DNA of 40,605 bases from Candidatus Tayloriibacteriota bacterium (GTDB lineage: Bacteria > Patescibacteriota > Minisyncoccia > Phycocordibacterales > PALSA-1337): assembly GCA_028286665.1 (NCBI GenBank), contig JAQBRD010000014.1, positions 1 to 40,605 of the forward strand. Reading direction: 5' to 3'. Both the position numbers and the translations under genes were made by a program. The notes under the pieces are model-generated. The model was not told where the DNA came from and searched no databases. It saw nothing but the letters and a program-made list of their open reading frames with translations. This document shows, in pieces, positions 15,998-24,063 of the stretch (positions are counted from its first letter, which is position 1; each line of letters opens with the position of its first letter).

Positions 15998-16420
15998 ATG
16001 GCTAAAAAGATAGTAAAGAAACTCAAACTTCAAATCCCAGCTGGAAAGGCAAACCCTGCGCCTCCAGTCGGTCCTGCGCTCGGACAGGCAGGCATCAACA
16101 TCGGCGATTTCGTCAAGAAATTCAACGATGCGACCAAGGACAAGATGGGCGATATCGTTCCAGTCGAGATCTCAGTCTACGACGACCGATCATACGATTT
16201 CAAGCTCAAGACTCCTCCGGCAAGCACGCTCATCCTCAAGGCGATCGGCCAGGAAAAGGGATCAGGCAAGCCGAACACCAAGAAGGTCGGCACGATCACC
16301 AAGGCTCAGATCCGAGAGATCGCAGAGAAGAAGCTTCCGGACCTCAACGCTACAGACATCGAGGCAGCGATGAAGATCATCGAAGGCTCAGCTCGATCGA
16401 TGGGAGTGGACGTCAAATAA
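15998..16420 (+). CDS. rplK: 50S ribosomal protein L11
   Basis: [34 protein letters not shown]..; 140 aa. Confidence 0.97.
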   Translation: MAKKIVKKLKLQIPAGKANPAPPVGPALGQAGINIGDFVKKFNDATKDKMGDIVPVEISVYDDRSYDFKLKTPPASTLILKAIGQEKGSGKPNTKKVGTITKAQIREIAEKKLPDLNATDIEAAMKIIEGSARSMGVDVK

Positions 16421-16421
16421 C

Positions 16422-16473
16422 TAAGCAAAAATAAAAAGCGCCCGCGAGAGCGGGCGCTTTTTATTTTTGCTTA
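16422..16473. terminator. bidirectional terminator with 24-bp perfect stem and GAGA loop, shared by rplK and the convergent DHFR-like gene
   Basis: TAAGCAAAAATAAAAAGCGCCCGC-GAGA-GCGGGCGCTTTTTATTTTTGCTTA. Confidence 0.93.
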
Positions 16474-17027
16474 TTCTCAGTAGAGATTCCCGATGTTCCG
16501 TGATAATTCACATCGTACTCGAGCATGAGGCTGCCGTTCGCGGTCGCTTCGGCGCCGATGAGCTTCAGGTGTATCTGCATGTCTTCTTTGAAAAGGGGAA
16601 GGCCTTTGCCGAAGAGGATCGGTTCTATGGTGAGATAGAGCCTGTTCACGAGATGCGCTTTCATGAATGCCGTATAGATAGAAGTGCCGCCGCAGATGGC
16701 GATGGATTGGATCGGATCTCCCGCATGATTCTTTTCTTTCGAGAGGCGCTCGATGAGTGCGTGCGGTGCTTCCTGCGTCACTTCTGCTCCTGCGAATTTC
16801 GGATCGGCCGGGTTCGCTTTCCTCGAATAGACGATGTTGCGGCGTTCCCTGAGCGCGTTCGGCAATGTTTCGAATGTGGAGCGTCCCATGATGACGACGC
16901 CTGCTTCCTTCGTCATCTTCACGAAGCGCGCCTTGTCTTCTTTGCTCGTCCAGCCGAACGGCGAATGACGATCGTCTTTCGCGATAAAACCGTCTGCGGT
17001 GATTGCGGCGATGATGAATGTCTTCAT
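16461..17027 (-). CDS. dihydrofolate reductase family protein
   Basis: MKTFIIAAITADGFIAKD..GWTSKEDKARFVKMTKEAGVVIMGRSTFE..ICGGTSIYTAFMKAHLVNRLYLTIEPILFGKG. Confidence 0.88.
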   Translation of the reverse strand: MKTFIIAAITADGFIAKDDRHSPFGWTSKEDKARFVKMTKEAGVVIMGRSTFETLPNALRERRNIVYSRKANPADPKFAGAEVTQEAPHALIERLSKEKNHAGDPIQSIAICGGTSIYTAFMKAHLVNRLYLTIEPILFGKGLPLFKEDMQIHLKLIGAEATANGSLMLEYDVNYHGTSGISTENKQK

Positions 17028-17659
17028 TAGGCTACTTTGAAATCCTTCTTGAGCTGCGTGATGGCGCCTGACTTGATGAGCTTCGCTTCGTCTTCTTTCT
17101 CCTTCTGGGCGCCTTCGGCGATGTCTCGCTTATGATACTTGCTCTTGCGCATCTCGGTCTTGCCGGTGAGCTCTTCGAAAATGATCTGGCATATGCGCTC
17201 GCCAGGGTAGAGGCGGATGGTATTTGAAACGGTGCTGTTGCGGATCGGGAGGATGAGCTGGCCTTCGTAGCCGGAATCGACGATGCCGGTGAGGTCGAGC
17301 GAGAGGCCTTTTCGATTCGTAGAAGATCGGGGATAGAGGACTGCCATGAGATCGTCCGGAACCTTCACGGTTTCAAATGTCGAGACGAGGACATGCTCCT
17401 GCGGAAGCAGCTCGAAATACTGGCCGGCTTCGAGCTCGACGACTTCGAACATATCGCGGGTCATGTTGTCGAAGTCTACGATCGGCATGCCGACGCGGCC
17501 CTGCGGCGTGTGCTTCCATGTCTTCGGAATGAGGAAGGTGTAGCCGAGGCGGAGGTCGACGGAATGTCCTTGAATCTGGAATGAATCAAGGCCTGGCTTG
17601 AATGAAATGTCGCCGGCTTCGATGCGCTTGAGGATGTCTTTGGATGTAAGTATTGGCAT
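17027..17659 (-). CDS. dcd: dCTP deaminase (Dcd)
   Basis: VDLRLG, LYPRSSTNRKGLSLDLTGIVDSGYEGQLILPIRN; TAATG overlap with the DHFR-like gene. Confidence 0.88.
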   Translation of the reverse strand: MPILTSKDILKRIEAGDISFKPGLDSFQIQGHSVDLRLGYTFLIPKTWKHTPQGRVGMPIVDFDNMTRDMFEVVELEAGQYFELLPQEHVLVSTFETVKVPDDLMAVLYPRSSTNRKGLSLDLTGIVDSGYEGQLILPIRNSTVSNTIRLYPGERICQIIFEELTGKTEMRKSKYHKRDIAEGAQKEKEDEAKLIKSGAITQLKKDFKVA

Positions 17660-17667
17660 ATCGGTGA

Positions 17668-18504
17668 TTATACTACAACTTTCATGCCGGTGATCGGCTC
17701 CATCGGGGTGTGCTGCGTGACGAGATTATTGAAGATTTCTTCGACAAGCGCCTTGTCTTTCTGCTCAGCGCGGTCGAAGCTGTTCTCGGGAAGAACAAGT
17801 TCGATCTTCTTATGATCGTTCGTTCGCTTCATGATCTCCTGCGCTCCTGCGTAGTGCGTGTCGTAGATGTGCGCATTCGAGATCGAGTGCGAATAGATGC
17901 CGGGACGGACGCCGAGCTTCTGGGCGAGGATGCACTGAAGGAGGGCGAAGCCGGGAACATCCGCAGGCATGCCGAGCATGATGTCATTTGATCGGACGAT
18001 ATTGTGGAGGTGAAGTCGCCCGCCGACGATATTCACGGTGAAGGCGAACGGGCAGGGGACGTTCTTCTTTTTCTCGAGGGTGAGACCATCGCTCGTCGGA
18101 TCCCAGGTGACGATCACGCCTTGGCGTGTCGAAGGCTCGTTTTTCAAAAGGTTGATGAGGAGAGCGAGCTGGTCACGGCCGAAATGCTTCCGCCATCGGT
18201 AGCCGTAGGCGACAGTGATGACGCCGTTCGGATTCGTGAAGTCATCCCAGATCTTCGTATAGTCGCTGAGGAAATCATCGACCTTGCGCGAGCCGGAGAT
18301 GAACCAGATCTGTTCTGACACGAACATCTTGATCGGAATCTTGCGGAGAGTGAGCAGAGGGAAGCCGTCCTTCTCGAGGTCGATCGAGAAATGCGCGCCA
18401 AGTACCGTGCGCGTCTTGTGTCCCGTTCGCTCGCTCAGTTCCTCGACTCCGTTCGTCATAATGTCCTCTACCAGGTTTTTGTAGATGGTGTCAAATTTGG
18501 TCAT
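17668..18504 (-). CDS. thyA: thymidylate synthase
   Basis: DGFPLLTLRKIPIKMFVSEQIWFISG, SNDIMLGMPADVPGFALLQ, YSHSISNAHIYDTH. Confidence 0.93.
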   Translation of the reverse strand: MTKFDTIYKNLVEDIMTNGVEELSERTGHKTRTVLGAHFSIDLEKDGFPLLTLRKIPIKMFVSEQIWFISGSRKVDDFLSDYTKIWDDFTNPNGVITVAYGYRWRKHFGRDQLALLINLLKNEPSTRQGVIVTWDPTSDGLTLEKKKNVPCPFAFTVNIVGGRLHLHNIVRSNDIMLGMPADVPGFALLQCILAQKLGVRPGIYSHSISNAHIYDTHYAGAQEIMKRTNDHKKIELVLPENSFDRAEQKDKALVEEIFNNLVTQHTPMEPITGMKVVV

Positions 18505-18513
18505 TGTGACTTC

Positions 18514-18519
18514 ATTATA
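18514..18519 (-). promoter_or_regulatory. -10 box TATAAT (minus strand) for thyA, 9 nt from ATG (near-leaderless)
   Basis: Perfect -10 consensus read on the minus strand. Confidence 0.5.
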
Positions 18520-18565
18520 TATAATTTACCCTACGAGATAAAGCTACCCAGAAATTATCCAACAC

Positions 18566-19042
18566 ATGATCAATTACCCCTATCTGCCTCCCGGAAGGAC
18601 ATTCAAATATGTGCCAGCTGACAACCCGTTCATGCAGGCGACCGAAGAAGTCACGAAGCGTCTGTCGACCGACATGAAGCATCCGACCGGCGCGGTCGTA
18701 GTCAAAGACGGCAAGATCATAGCCTCGGATGCGAACCGTTCTGCCCTCAGGAGTCTTTTCCTCATCAGGCTCCACAAGACGGGATGGTGCGTTCGAAAAT
18801 GGCTCCGCATTCCGTCGGGTCAGAAGTATTGGCTTTGCCCGGGCTGCGCGTCCCATGAATTCCATGCCGAGCACCGCGTAGTCCTGGAGATGCGCAAGCG
18901 CGGCATCGATTCGAACGGCGCAGATCTCTATCATTGGGGGCATTGGTGGTGCTGCAAGCCATGCTGGGACAAGATGATCGAGGCCGGCATCAAGGACGTA
19001 TACCTCCTCGAGGGCAGCGAGAAGCTGTTCATGAGGAAATAA
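18566..19042 (+). CDS. dCMP deaminase-like cytidine/deoxycytidylate deaminase
   Basis: HPTGAVVVKDGKIIA, FHAEHRVV (HAE), CCKPCWDKMIEAGIKDVYLLE (CxxC); extra cysteine pair at CPGC. Confidence 0.83.
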   Translation: MINYPYLPPGRTFKYVPADNPFMQATEEVTKRLSTDMKHPTGAVVVKDGKIIASDANRSALRSLFLIRLHKTGWCVRKWLRIPSGQKYWLCPGCASHEFHAEHRVVLEMRKRGIDSNGADLYHWGHWWCCKPCWDKMIEAGIKDVYLLEGSEKLFMRK

Positions 19043-19043
19043 T

Positions 19044-19691
19044 ATGCAGACTGCAAAGCCAAAATTCATCGCGATACTCGGGGGCGAAGGCTCCGGCAAG
19101 ACCACGCAGGTGAAGCGTCTTCGCGAGCGATTTCCTGATGCCGAGCTTGTCATCACCCGCGAGCCGGGCGGTTCGCCATATGGGGAAGTGATCAGGAATA
19201 TCATTCTGAAGCATGAGCACTCCGGACAGGCGAGCGGGTATACGCAGTTCGGTCTTTTCTGGGCAGCACGGCACGACCATATGAAGAATATCGTCATCCC
19301 TGCGCTTGAGCGGGGCAGCCATGTCGTCACTGACCGATTCGATTGCTGCTCGTATGCCTATCAGATATTCGGGCAGGAGACTGGAACGCTCAAGGATCTC
19401 TTCTGGCAGGTGCGCAACGTCTTCCTCGGAGATCGAAAGCCTGACATGTATGTTTTTTTCGATGTGACGCCGAAGGTCGGCCTCGCGCGGGTAGCATCCC
19501 GCCAGCTCCAGCTCATCGACAGCAATCATTTCGACGAGCGCAAGATCGATTTCCATGAACGCATTCGCGCAGGCTATCGAGATTTCCTCTCGAGGATCGA
19601 CGAGCCTCATGCGATCATCGATGCGGATAAGCCTCTTGTTGAAGTTTCTGCGGAGTTCGATAAGATCATCAGCGATGTCTTCAGTAAATAA
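19044..19691 (+). CDS. tmk: dTMP kinase
   Basis: FIAILGGEGSGKTTQVKRLRERFPDAELVITREPGGSPYGEVIRNIIL..DRFDCCSYAYQ. Confidence 0.92.
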   Translation: MQTAKPKFIAILGGEGSGKTTQVKRLRERFPDAELVITREPGGSPYGEVIRNIILKHEHSGQASGYTQFGLFWAARHDHMKNIVIPALERGSHVVTDRFDCCSYAYQIFGQETGTLKDLFWQVRNVFLGDRKPDMYVFFDVTPKVGLARVASRQLQLIDSNHFDERKIDFHERIRAGYRDFLSRIDEPHAIIDADKPLVEVSAEFDKIISDVFSK

Positions 19692-19718
19692 TCTGCTGCC
19701 TCATATTATTTCAATACC

Positions 19719-20144
19719 ATGGAATTCAAGATCAAGAAAATGCGACCCGATGCCAAGCTCCCGACCTATGCTCATCCGGGCGATGTAGGCATGGATCTCT
19801 ATTCGACTGAAACGTGCATCCTCATGCCTGGGGAACGACGTGTCGTTTTCGTCGGTTTCGCCATGGAATTCCCGATCGGTTATGCGGCTATCGTGAAGGA
19901 CAAGAGCAGCTTGCCGAACAAAGCCGGCATCCACACCATGGGCGGCGTCTACGATGCGGGCTATCGCGGCGAATACAATGTGCAGCTTATCAATCTCGGT
20001 CAGGAACCGTATGAAGTCGCGAAAGGCGACAAGATCGCGCAGCTCGTCATCCTGCCGGTCGAGATTCCGACGCTCGTCGAGGTAGATGCGCTTGCGGAGA
20101 GCGCCCGCGGAGAAGGGAGGTTTGGCAGCACGGGGAAGCAATAG
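19719..20144 (+). CDS. dut: dUTP diphosphatase
   Basis: PGDVGMDLYS, KDKSSLPNKAGIHTMGGVYDAGYRGEYNVQLIN, GDKIAQLVI, GRFGSTG. Confidence 0.94.
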   Translation: MEFKIKKMRPDAKLPTYAHPGDVGMDLYSTETCILMPGERRVVFVGFAMEFPIGYAAIVKDKSSLPNKAGIHTMGGVYDAGYRGEYNVQLINLGQEPYEVAKGDKIAQLVILPVEIPTLVEVDALAESARGEGRFGSTGKQ

Positions 20145-20262
20145 CTCGCGATGCCTGATAGCGGTTCCGGATTGACTCCGACAGGGCTTCGTGCCAGACT
20201 GTTCCCTGGGAACAAACGATCTTGATGCGCGAATGCATCGGGATTGATGGAACACGTCAACC

Positions 20263-21120
20263 TTGAAATTGTTTTTTATGAGCAAGAGAAGAATCCTTTC
20301 TCCGACGTCGGAGCGGCGTCCTTTCGGCAACGGTGCGGGTAATCCAGCTATCGTTTTATTCGGGAAGTCAAACAACGGCTCCGGATGGAATCCGCATGAG
20401 TCCATGGATCATTTTGCGCAGACGCTGCTTGCCAGGGGAATCCGCAAGATATTCATTCCGAATCCAAGCGACAAGCCAAGCTTGTTGATCGCCCACGAAT
20501 CCCAGTTCAAAGAGAAGTTTGCTGCCAAGACATCCGTATCGATCTGCAACTCAGCAGATGCCGATGCGGTAGTTATCGGTCAGAAAGGCCAGGCAGTCGG
20601 CTTCTTCGGAACTGATCCCTTAGCGATCTTCAGGTTTCCTACTGGGCGAGTCGTCGTCCTTGCATGCAGGGAAGGATCCTTGCTCAATCGCGATATGATC
20701 ATGTCCGATGCGAATCCGGTGCTGCGCGATTTGAGCATCATCGACCGCCTCATAAGGATGAGTCATCCATTCGAGCGTCGTAAAACTCAGGTATTCATCA
20801 CCCTCGGCACCAGTCAGGCATCGAATCCTCACTTATGGAGTGCTCCAGGAGAGCAAGGGAAGTACAATCGCGCGTTGACCGAATACGTCATGAAGCATTT
20901 CGGAAAGCACTGCTTCCTGCCTTATAAGCCCGAAGAGGGCAGATTGAACATACCGATGCTCATTCGGGAACAGTGTGCAAAGCTGGGAATCCTTCCGACT
21001 AACGTCCGGGAAGACAGCATCGACATCCACGGCCTCGGTCGCCATCCAGACGCCCCGAATAAGTGGTGCATTCCATCAGACGGTCCTCAGAAGACGAATT
21101 TCGCCGTCTGCCACCTCTGA
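20263..21120 (+). CDS. divergent protein, possibly laccase-domain (PgeF/YlmD) fold with degenerate metal site
   Basis: Pattern DADAVVIGQKGQAVGFFGTDPLAIFRFPTGRVVVLACREGS..VFITLGTSQASNPHLW..GRLNIPMLIREQCAKLGI mirrors the PF02578 layout; alternative start ATG 20278. Confidence 0.45.
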   Translation: MKLFFMSKRRILSPTSERRPFGNGAGNPAIVLFGKSNNGSGWNPHESMDHFAQTLLARGIRKIFIPNPSDKPSLLIAHESQFKEKFAAKTSVSICNSADADAVVIGQKGQAVGFFGTDPLAIFRFPTGRVVVLACREGSLLNRDMIMSDANPVLRDLSIIDRLIRMSHPFERRKTQVFITLGTSQASNPHLWSAPGEQGKYNRALTEYVMKHFGKHCFLPYKPEEGRLNIPMLIREQCAKLGILPTNVREDSIDIHGLGRHPDAPNKWCIPSDGPQKTNFAVCHL

Positions 21121-21193
21121 TCTCAAAAAGTAGCAGTATTTACACGAAGCGGCCCCCGCAAAGGCCGCTTCACTTCGTATATGCCTTATGTGA

Positions 21194-21199
21194 TATAAT
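21194..21199 (+). promoter_or_regulatory. extended -10 (TGATATAAT) for the TraG-like gene, 8 nt from ATG
   Basis: TGN-TATAAT at 21191-21199; ATG at 21208. Confidence 0.55.
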
Positions 21200-21207
21200 T
21201 CTTCTAT

Positions 21208-23346
21208 ATGCAGCTCCCGCCAGAAGAGAAAGTAACCTATTTCGCCGAAACCGATACGCGCAACAAGCGTACGAAATTCGGCATAAAAGCAAAGGACCGT
21301 ACGAAGCATGTCTACGTGATCGGCAAGACTGGCATGGGAAAATCGACTCTCCTCGAGAACATGGCCGTCCAGGACATCAAAGGTGGCGAGGGAATGGCGT
21401 TCATCGATCCGCACGGCAAGACCGCCGATCTCCTCCTCGAATACATTCCTGAAGAGCGCAAGAAAGACGTTGTCTATTTCGCCCCGTTCGACATGGAGTA
21501 CCCGATCTCATTCAATGTGCTCGAGAGCGTCGACCCTGACAAGCGCCATCTCGTCGTCTCCGGCCTCATGTCGACCTTCAAGAAGATCTGGGTGGATGCC
21601 TGGTCTGCGCGAATGGAATACATCCTCACGAACACGCTCCTCGCGCTGCTCGAATATCCTGAGGCGACGCTTCTCGGCGTGAACCGCATGCTTTCAGACA
21701 AGGCCTTCCGAAACAAAGTCGTCGCGTGCGTCACCGACCCTTCGGTGAAGTCATTCTGGGTAGATGAATTCGCGAACTATACCGAGCGAATGGCAGCTGA
21801 AGCCGTGCCGGCGATCCAGAATAAGATCGGACAGTTCACTGCGAACCCGCTCATCCGAAATATGATCGGACAAGTGAAGTCCACATTCAATATCCGCGAG
21901 ATCATGGACAGCCGAAAGATCATGATCATCAACCTCTCGAAGGGAAGGATCGGCGAAACCAATGCGAACCTCCTCGGCGGCATGCTCATCACCAAGATCT
22001 ATCTCGGCGCCATGTCCCGCGCTGACGTGCCTGACCGCGTGCTCAAGACTTTGCCGAACTTCTACCTTTTCGTGGACGAGTTCCAGAACTTCGCAAACGA
22101 ATCATTCGCAGACATTCTCTCTGAAGCCCGCAAATACAAATTGAATCTCACCGTAGCGCATCAGTACATCGAGCAGATGGAAGAGGAGGTTGCAGCCGCT
22201 ATCTTCGGAAACGTCGGAACGATGATCGTCTTCCGCGTCGGCGCGACCGATGCCGAATATCTTGAAAAGGAATTCGCTCCGATCTTCACCATCGAAGATA
22301 TCGTGAACCTCGGCTTCGCCCAGATCTATCTGAAGCTCATGATCGACGGCGTGAGCTCGCAGCCGTTCTCCGCGCGGACGATAGGTCCGATCCCGCAGCC
22401 CGAGAAGTCCATTGCGCAGGAAGTCATCGAGGCATCACGCGCGCAGTTCGCCGGCACTCGAGACTCAGTCGAGAAAGCCATCGCCGAATGGATGCAGCCG
22501 ATCGTGAGCCCGAGAGCAGGCGCTCCTCGGCCGGGCGGTCCTGGACCAGGAGCTGGACCCGCAAGTCCTGCCCCTGCCGGAGCCGCATCTGCTGCGCCTC
22601 GCCCCCCATCTCAGCCTGCAGTGCCGCCGCTTATGCAGACAGCACCAGTTGCTGCTGCAAATCCCGCAGCAATGAAACCTCCGCAAGTCGCATCTTTGAA
22701 TCCAACGCCGCAGCGAGCATCTTTTCAAGCATCTCCTGCTCCGCAGGCACAGGCACCAAGGCCTCCGGCCCAGCAGCCCCCGGCGGCGCATAAGCCGTTC
22801 GCTTCGGCAGGTCTCGGCGACCTTCTCAAGAAAGTGACTGCAGAGCCTCCGAAGCCTGTTCCTGCAACTGCTGCACCTGCACCGACCGCGGCTCCTACCC
22901 AGCCTCCGGTACAAGCCCCGGTCCAACATGTTCCAGCCCCTGCCGCAGCTGCGCCTGAAATTCCTGCGATCAAACCGATTTCATTATCAAGCCTCGCGCC
23001 CCGCACAAATCCCGCAGCTCCGCACGCCCCGAGACCCGATCCGAAAGCCCAGACGCCTCAGAATGTGAATGCATTGAAGGCCGCTCTTGAAGCAGCCATG
23101 AAGAGCAAGCCCGCTCCCGCTCCAGCGCCGCAGCCGGCTCCTATCCAGCCTCCGGTACAAGCCCCGGTTCATCAAGCGCCAGCGGCTGCAGCGCCTGTGC
23201 AAGCGCCTTCCCATCAACAGGAGCCGACGATCACTCTCGTCTCGAATTCGAATCCGGTCGCCAAGATCGTTCCTCAGAATCCGCCAGAAAAAAAGCCGGA
23301 CGAAGTCCCGCGAGAAGTCCTCGAGAAGGTATTGAAAGTCGACTAA
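21208..23346 (+). CDS. TraG/VirD4- or HerA-like ATPase with Pro/Ala-rich C-terminal tail
   Basis: Walker A IGKTGMGKSTLL, Walker B FYLFVDEFQNFA; last ~280 aa very rich in Pro/Ala/Gln. Confidence 0.85.
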   Translation: MQLPPEEKVTYFAETDTRNKRTKFGIKAKDRTKHVYVIGKTGMGKSTLLENMAVQDIKGGEGMAFIDPHGKTADLLLEYIPEERKKDVVYFAPFDMEYPISFNVLESVDPDKRHLVVSGLMSTFKKIWVDAWSARMEYILTNTLLALLEYPEATLLGVNRMLSDKAFRNKVVACVTDPSVKSFWVDEFANYTERMAAEAVPAIQNKIGQFTANPLIRNMIGQVKSTFNIREIMDSRKIMIINLSKGRIGETNANLLGGMLITKIYLGAMSRADVPDRVLKTLPNFYLFVDEFQNFANESFADILSEARKYKLNLTVAHQYIEQMEEEVAAAIFGNVGTMIVFRVGATDAEYLEKEFAPIFTIEDIVNLGFAQIYLKLMIDGVSSQPFSARTIGPIPQPEKSIAQEVIEASRAQFAGTRDSVEKAIAEWMQPIVSPRAGAPRPGGPGPGAGPASPAPAGAASAAPRPPSQPAVPPLMQTAPVAAANPAAMKPPQVASLNPTPQRASFQASPAPQAQAPRPPAQQPPAAHKPFASAGLGDLLKKVTAEPPKPVPATAAPAPTAAPTQPPVQAPVQHVPAPAAAAPEIPAIKPISLSSLAPRTNPAAPHAPRPDPKAQTPQNVNALKAALEAAMKSKPAPAPAPQPAPIQPPVQAPVHQAPAAAAPVQAPSHQQEPTITLVSNSNPVAKIVPQNPPEKKPDEVPREVLEKVLKVD

Positions 23347-23352
23347 AAATAT

Positions 23353-24063
23353 ATGCACAAGATCAGCGTACTTATGCCGGTATATAATGGCGAAAAATAT
23401 CTCAAAGAGGCGATCGAGAGCGTTTTGAAGCAGACGGAAAATGATTTCGAATTTCTCATCATCGATGACGGCTCGATTGATGCGACAGAATCAATCGTCA
23501 ATTCTTTTGCGGATAAGCGCATTAGATATGAAAAGCGCCAGCGCGGAGGGCTCGTCGCTGCGCTCAATTACGGCATCTCAATCGCACAGGGAATATATAT
23601 CGCTCGAATGGATGCCGATGACCGCGCATTGGCGGAGCGGTTTTCGAAACAGGCGGCGACACTCGACCTGCATCCTGAAATTGCAGTATGCGGAAGCTGG
23701 GCGTTGAAAATAGACGAAGCAGGGCGGCCTGCCGGTCAATTCTCATTTCCGAAAATAACCCCGAAAGAAGTTCGACTTCACGCATTCGTGCACAATCCCA
23801 TTATCCATCCGGCAGCCATGATCAGACGGAGCGTTCTCTTGGAAGTAGGCGGGTATCGTCCGTTCTGGAAGCATGTTGAGGACTATGAACTCTGGACTCG
23901 CATACTTCCGAAATACGCATGCGTGAATATCGGCGAACCGCTCCTTGAATATCGACTGCATGCCGGTCAGATAACTCAGCAGAAGAGAATCAGGATGCTT
24001 TCATATGGCCTCTTGATCCGGATAGCCTATCTTTGGCGCACATTGCTCAGCCTCATATCCTGA
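23353..24063 (+). CDS. glycosyltransferase family 2
   Basis: KISVLMPVYNGEKYLKEAIESVLKQTENDFEFLIIDDGSIDATESIV..ARMDADDRA. Confidence 0.93.
   Translation: MHKISVLMPVYNGEKYLKEAIESVLKQTENDFEFLIIDDGSIDATESIVNSFADKRIRYEKRQRGGLVAALNYGISIAQGIYIARMDADDRALAERFSKQAATLDLHPEIAVCGSWALKIDEAGRPAGQFSFPKITPKEVRLHAFVHNPIIHPAAMIRRSVLLEVGGYRPFWKHVEDYELWTRILPKYACVNIGEPLLEYRLHAGQITQQKRIRMLSYGLLIRIAYLWRTLLSLIS

Noticed and set aside
18515-19330. 271-aa minus-strand ORF
   Set aside because: Antisense to dCMP deaminase and tmk, which are unambiguous
22500-23330. Possible tandem repeat/CRISPR-like array in the TraG-like tail
   Set aside because: Repeats are irregular, GC-rich and in frame, encoding Pro/Ala-rich sequence; no regular spacer structure
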